From assembly GCF_000835495.1 (NCBI RefSeq), contig NW_015622544.1, positions 5,298,855 to 5,362,854 of the forward strand: a DNA stretch of 64,000 nt, read 5' to 3'. The position numbers and the translations under genes are program-made. This DNA comes from Cladophialophora immunda. Taxonomy: Eukaryota; Ascomycota; Eurotiomycetes; Chaetothyriales; Herpotrichiellaceae. The first letter of the stretch is position 1, and each line of letters begins with the position of its first letter. The notes beneath the pieces were generated by a model, which saw only the letters and a list, made by a program, of their open reading frames with translations, was not told the DNA's origin and made no database searches. Of this stretch, positions 57,001-64,000 are shown one piece after another.

Positions 57001-58399
57001 ATCGACTTTGACATGTCGGATCCAGACTCCGAGTATCTGGACAACACTCGAATACATCCTGAGGATTACGACATTGCTCGGAAAATGGCCGCTGATGCCC
57101 TTGAACTCGATGAAGAAGATATTGAGGCCGAGAGACAGGAGGGAGGGTCGGGAGCGATTGTTCGCCGTTTGATACGAGAAGAAGCACAGGAACGCGTTCA
57201 TGACCTGGTTCTTGAAGAATATGCCGCACAGTTGGAACAAAATCTCAACTCCAAGAAGCGCAGCACACTCGAGAACATCACGGCTGAACTCAACGATCCC
57301 TACGAAGAATTGAGAAATCCGTTCCGGGTCAATCTGGGCGAGTCCGAGGTTTTCACGATGCTCACAGGCGAAACGAGGGAGTCCCTGCAGAGAGGCATGA
57401 ATGTCCCCATGACGCTGAAGAGAGTCACCGATGATCACATGGAGGGTAGACTCGAATGCGGGTTGGACGCAGTGGTGGAGGACCGTCAATGGGCAGACCC
57501 CGCCTTGTCACCGAAGCAGCTGTACAACATCCATCAGACTATTCAAGCCCACATCACGTCGATCAATCGCAAAGACTTTATAGTCACGGTGAGCTTGAGG
57601 GACGAGCAATTGAAGAAACCATTCAAGAGATACCATCACAACGACCGGAACTACGACGAGTGGGATGAGCGTGAAGAGGCCGCCGACAAGAAGTTGCTGG
57701 AACAGAAAACAGATTTGGGCAACCGAGTCACCCGAGTGATCAAGCACCCTCTCTTCCGGCCATTCAACTCGAAACAAGCGGAAGAGTATCTGGGCAGCCA
57801 GAATCGTGGTGACGTGGTCATCCGGCCATCATCCAAAGGGAATGATCATCTTGCTGTGACCTGGAAGGTTGCTGACGGCATCTTCCAGCACATCGATGTG
57901 CTGGAATTGGACAAAGAAAACGAGTTCTCTCTGGGGAGGACTTTGAGGATCGGCGGACGATACAACTACTCTGACTTGGATGAACTGATCGTGCTGCATG
58001 TCAAAGCCATGGCTCGAAAAGTGGATGAGATGTGCAATAACGAGAAATTCCAGAACAAATCCAAGGCTGCATTGGGTAAGTTTGTTTCCCCTGTGAACTT
58101 GACATCAGACGTGACTAATGCTCGGACCAGAGGAGTGGTTGACCACCTATACCAACGCGAACCCTAAGCGCTCCATGTACCAGTTCTGCCTCAACCGCGA
58201 GCGCCCAGGCCAGTTCCATCTTGTGTTCAAGGCGGGCCAGAACGCGAAGCTGATGGACTGGAGCGTGAGGGTGATTCCACAAGGATTCGAGTTGATGAAG
58301 CAACCGTATCCCACCATGAGAGATCTGTGCAACGGCTTCAAATTAATCTTCCAGAACATGCACGAGGCGGCGGCGATGGGCAGACCCGCGCGAAGATAG
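54020..58399 (+). CDS. SPT6: Transcription elongation factor Spt6
   Basis: Exons 54020-54184, 54241-58075 and 58131-58399 (introns 56 and 55 nt) give 1422 residues. Spt6 is a histone chaperone that travels with RNA polymerase II and restores nucleosomes. The N-terminal 200 residues are very acidic ([19 protein letters not shown]), the region that contacts histones and Iws1. Helical domains follow, then a YqgF/RNase-H-like segment at about 715-830 ([37 protein letters not shown]), an HhH region ([20 protein letters not shown]), a segment where an S1-type domain is expected (about 1090-1190) and the C-terminal tandem SH2 domain (about 1223-1400), starting [16 protein letters not shown] and including [17 protein letters not shown]. 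The last intron has TGACTAATG as its branch site. All family landmarks are intact. Confidence 0.95.
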
Positions 58400-59023
58400 A
58401 ATATTTGGGAATTTGGAAGGCCTGGATGTATCGAACGCCGGGCGCACGTTGGGTGAGAATCTACAGCATCTCGGCGAATGCCTTGTATTGGGACAAGGAA
58501 CCGTTTTGCAGGAGGAAAAATGTATTAGTACGAACATGACGCTCCAGGATGAGCTAGACATGGCCTGGTCAGATATATGCCGGCCTCCAAAAATCTGATT
58601 CTATCCGCCACGCGGCCCTTGGGGGTGGTGTCCTTGTTTCAACTCTAGCCAATGTCCTGTTACATGGCCTTGCTGGCTTGTCCATCTCTGAATGGATGCT
58701 ATTTTCAGCCTCGAGGAGCCCAGTGGCTGGCGTTGATGGCACCAATTGGGAGCATCTGCCCAATGTCTGGCCTCGCATTAGCCCGGACACCTTACTTCGA
58801 CCGTACATACCGCGCCGTTGACGTCTTCACAGCTGGTAGGAGAGACCCTAGAGTCGGTTTGGATGGGCAGACTGTGGCGGTGAGTCTCGACTCTTGCTGC
58901 AGCAAGTGCCATGGTTACACACACAATGGCTGCGATGCTCACACTGCCACCACAGCTGTCAGATCAAGCCGGCCGAGTGACTGACCACTTCCACCCATCC
59001 CCCATCTCCTTGACGACAAGAAG
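58400..59023. other. Intergenic between SPT6 and the FAD oxidase gene
   Basis: 624 bp including the SPT6 3' UTR and the oxidase promoter. No gene recognised. Confidence 0.5.
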
Positions 59024-60967
59024 ATGAGAGAGACCATGCGAGTCCTGTGCTTCCTCGGTCAAGCCTCCCTGCTGCTTCTACCAGCCTTCTCCGCCGCAGT
59101 TGCGTTGCCAGCCAATGTGTCTCCCAGCAGCAGGTCATGCAAATGCGTATGTATCCCACAAATCTCCGAGTCCTCCAGTGCGAGAATCGTCTGATCAGAT
59201 GGATAGATCCCTGGCGACAAGTGCTGGCCTTCCGATACTCTGTGGGAATTGTTCAACTTCACGGTTGGCGGCAACTTGATTCGGACACAGCCCGTCGCCG
59301 CCTCCTGCTATCCCGGTCCTGCTTCCAATCCAGCTCAATGTGCCCGCGTTGATGTCAACTGGGCCAATGCTACATTCCAGGCCGATGAGGTCGTCGGGCT
59401 CTCGTATCCGACCAATATCACCTGTCCGCCCGTCAATGCAACGGCAGGGGAGACTGCTCAGGGGACCTGCACACTGGGAGTGAGCCCGAGCTATGCGGTG
59501 AACTGCACAGACCCTCGACACGTCGCCTTGACAGTCGTCTTCTCCAAGCTCTTCAACATCCGCCTGGTGGTCAAGAACACGGGACATGACCAGCTCGGGC
59601 GGTCTGAAGGCTCCCACGGCCTGGAAATCTGGATTCGTCATCTCCGCAACGGCATCACGTTCCAGGACACTTTCAAGTCGTCGACTGGTTGTACGGCCGG
59701 CAATTGGACTGGAAGCGCCTTCAAGATAGCAGGTGGATATTCGTGGGGAGATGTGGGCGCAGAGGCACAAAAGCGCAATGTCGTCGTCGTCAACGGCGGC
59801 ACTCCCTCTGTTGGCGCCATTGGAGGCTGGATGCAGGGTGGTGGTCACGGCCCTGCATCTCGAGATTTCGGCCTCGGGGCAGACCAGGTGCTGGAGCTGG
59901 AGGTTGTGCTTGCTGACGGGGCTCTCGTGACGGCCAATGCCTGCCAGTACAGCGACCTTTTCTTCGCCCTCCGCGGTGGCGGCGGCGGCACATATGGCGT
60001 CGTGGTGTCGAGCACGATCAAAGCCCATCCCATGGTCAACGCCACCGCTCAACATCTGGCCATGTTCCCCTTGAGCGCAGACACCTCTGGGCTCCTGGAC
60101 GCCATTGCCGTCCTGTACTCTTCCTACCCCGACCTCAACGAAGCCGGCTACGCCGGCTACGGCCAGTGGTCCATCAACAGCCCATCGCCTCTCTTCGGCG
60201 ACGTGACGACCGGCGACGTGACGACCGGCTACGTCCACGGCTTCAGAATCTTCAACTCCACCGTCGCGCAAGCTCAATCCGCCTTCGACGCGGCGCGAGC
60301 AAGACTGGCCCCCTTCAACTTGACCAGCGTCTTCATCTCCGAAACCTACGCCTCCTACCCGGACTACTGGACATACTACCACGCCGAGTCCGGGGTCGAA
60401 CCGCCCGTGGGGTCGCCCGCGTACGGCGCTGGGAACCGGCTATTCGACCGCGCGTCGGTGACGCAGAACGCCAGCGCCCTGCGCCGCATGATCCAGACCA
60501 TCGCCGGCACGCCCGCGCAGTTCACGATCAACAACCTCGAGCTGGTCGGCGGCGGGCAGGTGTTCCGCGACGCGTCCGACCCGTTCTCCGGCGTCACGCG
60601 GGCCTGGCGTAGCTCCTACTTCAACAACATCGTCGCCCGCGTGTCGTCCTTCGACACCCCCCAGTCCGTGCTGGACGAGAGGCAGCGCGACGTCACGTTC
60701 GTCAAGGTCCCCGCCATGAAGGACCTGGCGCCCCGCACGGGCGCGTACATGAACGAGGCGGACCGCTTCGACCCGGACTGGAAGGCCGATTTCTACGGCG
60801 GCCCGCGCCACTATGCGCGGCTGTTGGACATCAAGAGGAAGTACGATCCGCGGGGGCTGTTTTATTGTCCCACGTGTGTCGGGAGCGATGCGTTTGAGGT
60901 GGTGGAGGGTGGAAGGTTGTGTCGAGTCAAGGGGCAATATTTTACAGAGCAGAACCCGTCAAGGTGA
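59024..60967 (+). CDS. Secreted FAD-linked oxidase (BBE-like, VAO family)
   Basis: Exons 59024-59146 and 59207-60967 (intron 60 nt) give 627 residues with a signal peptide (RVLCFLGQASLLLLPAFSAA) and many N-glycosylation sequons, so secretion is expected. The splice joins CKC to IPGDKCWPSDTLWELFNFTV, the usual Cys-rich start. The FAD domain holds VVKNTGHDQLGRSEGSHGLE, with the His that normally carries the 8-alpha-linked flavin, and GGTPSVGAIGGWMQGGGHG. In the latter the Cys used for a second flavin bond in berberine-bridge-type enzymes is absent, so single attachment is likely. The substrate-binding domain and a berberine-bridge C-terminal motif (KRKYDPRGLFYCPTCVGS) follow. Relatives oxidise sugars, alcohols or polyketide intermediates; the substrate is unknown. 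It carries a 15-bp tandem duplication. The start at MRETM could also be MRVLCF. Confidence 0.9.
60197..60226 (+). repeat. Perfect 15-bp tandem duplication in the FAD oxidase gene
   Basis: Two exact copies of a 15-bp unit (GGCGACGTGACGACC) encode GDVTTGDVTTG. It keeps the frame and lies in the substrate-domain loop. Confidence 0.9.
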
Positions 60968-61423
60968 GATGAAAAGGTGGTTTGTTTCTCAAGGTATCAA
61001 CCAGTGTGGACATAATGTCGCGCGTTCCACGAGCTCGATGACAAGGCGTATTGTTGGAGGGTTTGAGATATGGTGATCCGTTCATTCATTCATTCATTCA
61101 TCTCTCCCGCAAACTATGGCTGCAATGCTAACGAACATACATAATATATACATACATATTGGAGATGCAATCGTGGACACGGCTATCTTTCGCGCCACGA
61201 AGCATGGTTTGAAGGGTTCTCGCTCTAGTCATTCCTCCAGGATTCAACTCGTCTTGTTGTAGGTCAGCTCATGTCCGCGCAGAGGACAGAATCAGGCCTC
61301 AATCATATGACATCCCGTCATCCCGTCCATGCCTCTCGTCTTCGCAGAAGGTTCCTCATCGCCTTGATGGGCGTGGAAAAGGCATGTCTGGAACCCAGCT
61401 GTGGTCCACGAGGGGTTCTGCCT
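60968..61423. other. Intergenic between convergent FAD oxidase and NLR genes
   Basis: 456 bp. It contains a TTCA/CATT repeat (about 61080-61100) and AT-rich TACATA stretches, plausible 3' UTR and polyadenylation DNA. No gene seen. Confidence 0.5.
61080..61100 (+). repeat. CATT tetranucleotide repeat, about five copies
   Basis: A simple-sequence repeat of TTCA/CATT units in the 3' flank of the FAD oxidase gene. Confidence 0.85.
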
Positions 61424-64000
61424 TCACCCGGCCCTCGAAGCATTGACAAGTGACTCAGGAGCCAGTGGACAAGGTTGGAAGGGGACTCGGGAGTCGACGC
61501 GAGCTGATCCCTCTGCTCTGGAACATGTCCACGATCGCGATGATGGCTGCTGGTCGGGATGTCCCTGTCTTCCCATCAACTCCAGCAGCCGCTCATATCG
61601 CCGTCGAAAATACACTGTGTCTTTGTGATCTGGCCCGAATGCGCGCGCAAAGCCAGGCAGAGCTTTGTCCAACAGGTCATATGCTTCGACGAAGCAGGAT
61701 CGATCCATCAAAAGACACCCGAGACTTCCCATCGTGATCAAGGTGTCGCGATGCCCCGGCCCAAAAACCCTCGTTTGGCGCTCAAGAACATCGCGGAAAA
61801 TAGGCTCGGCTTCGTCAAGCCGGCCTTGATCATACGCCATGACAGCGAGTTCATTCGCAGTCCAGAGGGTGGCCCGGTAGTCTTTCCCGAGCACTCTTTC
61901 CTGAATTTCCAGTACATCCCTACACATCCCTTCGGCTTCTGCGTTCTTCCCTTGCCTTTTCAGCACTGACGCCAGGTGAGTCCTGATATGTAAAGCATCA
62001 GGGTGGGTAGGACCCAACACCCTTATCAGAGCCTCGAGGACTTCTTCAAGCATCTGTCGCGCTTCCTGAGTCCGACCCCGCTCGGACACAGTCAGGGCCA
62101 AGTTAAACTTCGTCATCATCATATCTACATCGTCAGGATCGAGTACTCGTTGCCGTATTTGATAGACCTCCTGGAACACTTCCTCGGCTTCTTCCAGCTT
62201 GTGCTGCCGTCTCAATGATAATGCCAGAGAGTTCATGGCTGACAGTCGCTCCCAGCTTTGCTCGTCCAGGAGCGTCTGGTAAACAGTGAGAACCTCTCTG
62301 AGAAGCGCTTCTGCCTCCTGAGGTTTGTCTTGCCCGCTAAGTGAGTCTGCTAGCATGTGCCTAGTTTTGAGGACGTCCCTATGCTCAGGCCCAAGGACTC
62401 CCTGTTGAGTAGCCAAGAGATTCCTCGATAGTCGCTCCGCCGCAGAGTATTTGGACTGTTGTAACAGTACTGTGCCCTGACTGAAGATGACTATCAAAGT
62501 TTTTTTATGCGCAGGGCCAAGTTGCACTTCCCTTGTTTGACGGACCACGTTCAACAATTCGAAGCTACTATCGTATCGACCCTGTTCATTATATAGCCAT
62601 GCAAATAAATCAGCTCCATCTTGGCCATTGTCTTCTTGGCCGAGCCGTCGCCCTTCTCCCGAAAAAACTGCGTCATTCTGGAGGCTGGCATCCATATGAA
62701 GAACAAGTGTTTGCTTAATATTCGTAACAACGTTGTTTTCGCGCCGAATGGTGCGTATTGAATCGCCAACCAGCCGGATGGTTTCTTTAGTGAATCCGCG
62801 ACGCTTCTCAGTTTGCTGTCTCAGTTGGAGCCAATCGCGAATCAGCGGATGGAAGGTGAATTTGGTCATCTTCAGCTCTGGATCTGTTGAAGCGTTCTGT
62901 ACCAGCGAAAGGCTTTCGGCTCGTTCAATTAGATCCCAGAACTTGGTGGTGTCCCAGTCAGATTTCTTGCTATGTTCCATGACACCTCCCACGCATTCAG
63001 AAGTTCCCGTCTGTTCGCCAGCAGAACGAGACGCGGATTCAAAGTTGCTCTCGCCTTCTGTCTCGGCGTTGAACAAATGCATCCAACGAGGCGGATGTCT
63101 TCTGGCCCCCCGTGTTCTCACTTTCCAAACATTGTGGAAGAGCCATTCATCGATGGGAATAGGCGCTAGATAGGCGGATATGGTCAGAAAGTGAGCAATG
63201 TCCTCCTCTTGAGCGTGATTCTCCCTGCATAGTTGGTGGAAGGACATTTCCCATGTGGTAAAGGCCGACAGGGATTTTCGCTCAATGTCGTTCTGCGTTT
63301 CTTGGGACCCATATTCCCAAAAGTCCCTGGGTATGTACTTCAGGATCTTTTCGCGCTCCTTGTCGAATGTCTCTACAAAATCCCCGAGGTCTTCGAGCTT
63401 GATCCGACGGTACTGAATGTAAGCAGCAGCCTGGTCAATGGCTAAGGCGAGATGTCCAAGGCGATCAACAAGTTGTTGAGCTGCTGGTTGATATCTCTGG
63501 GTGTCAGTGTTCTTAAAGTTCCTGAACAAGAGCCGTGCCTCCTCATCCGGCAGTAGGGATGGGACAGATAGCACTTCTCCTAAGCGGTCCAGATCCTTGT
63601 GCCGGGAAGTGAAAAGAATCTCTGTCCCTGCCCATCCAAATCAGCCAGCTCTCAGGCTCGAGGTGTACACTCACCTTCGGGGATAAAATCTTTCACCCGC
63701 GGGAAACCTATTGGGTCGTCATAGTTATCAAAGACCACCAACCAGCGTCCATCACAGTTCGCTGCCATATCTAGGACGAATTGAACATTTTCATCATCGC
63801 TCCTTGAAGCGGCGGCCGACACATCAAGTACTTCGGCAATACGTACTAACGAGCGGACTGTTGTCGATTGAGAACTGGCATCCACCCAAAATAACCCTTG
63901 GTAGACGCTTTGCATCCGGCGACAGTATTCGAGAGCAATCTGGCTTTTGCCTTGGCCTCCCATTGCTGACAGAATCAAGATTCGACACCCGTCAACACTT
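61424..64000 (-). CDS. NB-ARC/TPR NLR-like STAND protein, 5' part beyond the window edge
   Basis: The frame is open at base 64000, so the N-terminal effector domain is missing. Exons are >64000-63675 and 63627-61424 (intron 47 nt, GTGAGT...CAG). The NB-ARC part has the P-loop MGGQGKSQIALEY, Walker-B-like RWLVVFDNYDD, sensor-type TEILFTSRHKDLD and the downstream LGHLALAIDQAAAYI (GxPLAL-like) segment. A helical arm leads to a C-terminal TPR array of about six 42-residue repeats, with the recurring VLGP-x-H-x-D-x-L signature (for example VLGPEHRDVLKTRH, VLGPTHPDALHIRT, VFGPGHRDTLITMG). This is the usual layout of fungal NLR-like receptors with kinesin-light-chain-type TPRs, which act in non-self recognition or allorecognition and cell death. 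The last 45 residues are basic/Pro-rich and look disordered. No frameshift is visible. Function is inferred from architecture. Confidence 0.88.

Noticed and set aside
59195..60382. Minus-strand 395-codon open frame
   Set aside because: It is antisense to the well-supported FAD oxidase. The frame is an artefact of high GC third positions and has no domain.

Overview
The window is nuclear DNA from a filamentous ascomycete (Pezizomycotina). The genes carry many short introns (about 47 to 110 nt, one of 249 nt) with GT/AG ends and CTAAC or CTGAC-like branch sites. The protein families are fungal: a Zn2Cys6 regulator, a Ste7-type MAPKK, alcohol oxidase, a secreted FAD oxidase and an NB-ARC/TPR NLR. 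The set feels like Eurotiomycetes, perhaps Chaetothyriales, but the class is only an impression. There are no rRNA or CRISPR features, no transposon, and no tRNA I can support.

Layout, left to right. 0-6 kb: the 3'-truncated replication factor SLD2, ribosomal protein L28 (uL15) and an odd kinase-like protein, all on the minus strand. 7-17 kb: a small basic/Ser-rich protein and an MFS (DHA1) exporter on the plus strand, then a membrane-anchored kelch protein on the minus strand. 17.5-25 kb: a peroxisomal alcohol oxidase and splicing factor Spf27 (minus), then a neutral ceramidase (plus, divergent from SPF27). 25-31 kb: a two-finger C2H2 protein, an HNH-type protein and a Zn2Cys6 regulator, all minus. 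32-38 kb: an EI24/Lds-type membrane protein (plus), a HAD type II hydrolase (minus), an intact peptide deformylase (plus) and a secreted SMP-30-type lactonase with 8 exons (minus). 39-43 kb: an uncharacterised LRR/F-box-like protein and SDS23 (CBS), both plus. 44-53 kb: a conserved basic/disordered protein, a GGA clathrin adaptor and the Ste7-type MAPKK, all minus. 54-61 kb: SPT6 and a secreted FAD-linked oxidase (plus). 61-64 kb: an NB-ARC/TPR NLR-type gene on the minus strand that runs off the right edge.

Most genes are housekeeping: replication, translation, splicing, transcription elongation, trans-Golgi sorting and MAPK signalling. They are interspersed with accessory or secreted-enzyme genes (alcohol oxidase, ceramidase, lactonase, FAD oxidase, exporter, NLR). 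I see no polyketide synthase, NRPS or terpene synthase, so there is no evidence for a secondary-metabolite cluster.

The observations most worth follow-up are: the intronless, actinobacterial-looking peptide deformylase with a poly-His insertion (34855-35610); the NLR gene at the right edge; the kinase-like protein with a non-canonical catalytic loop; the duplicated-module C2H2 protein; the HNH protein; and a palindromic TACCTAGGTA-like motif scattered through intergenic DNA. Spliced models were built by hand from frame continuity, splice signals and family similarity. All summed exon lengths are multiples of three.
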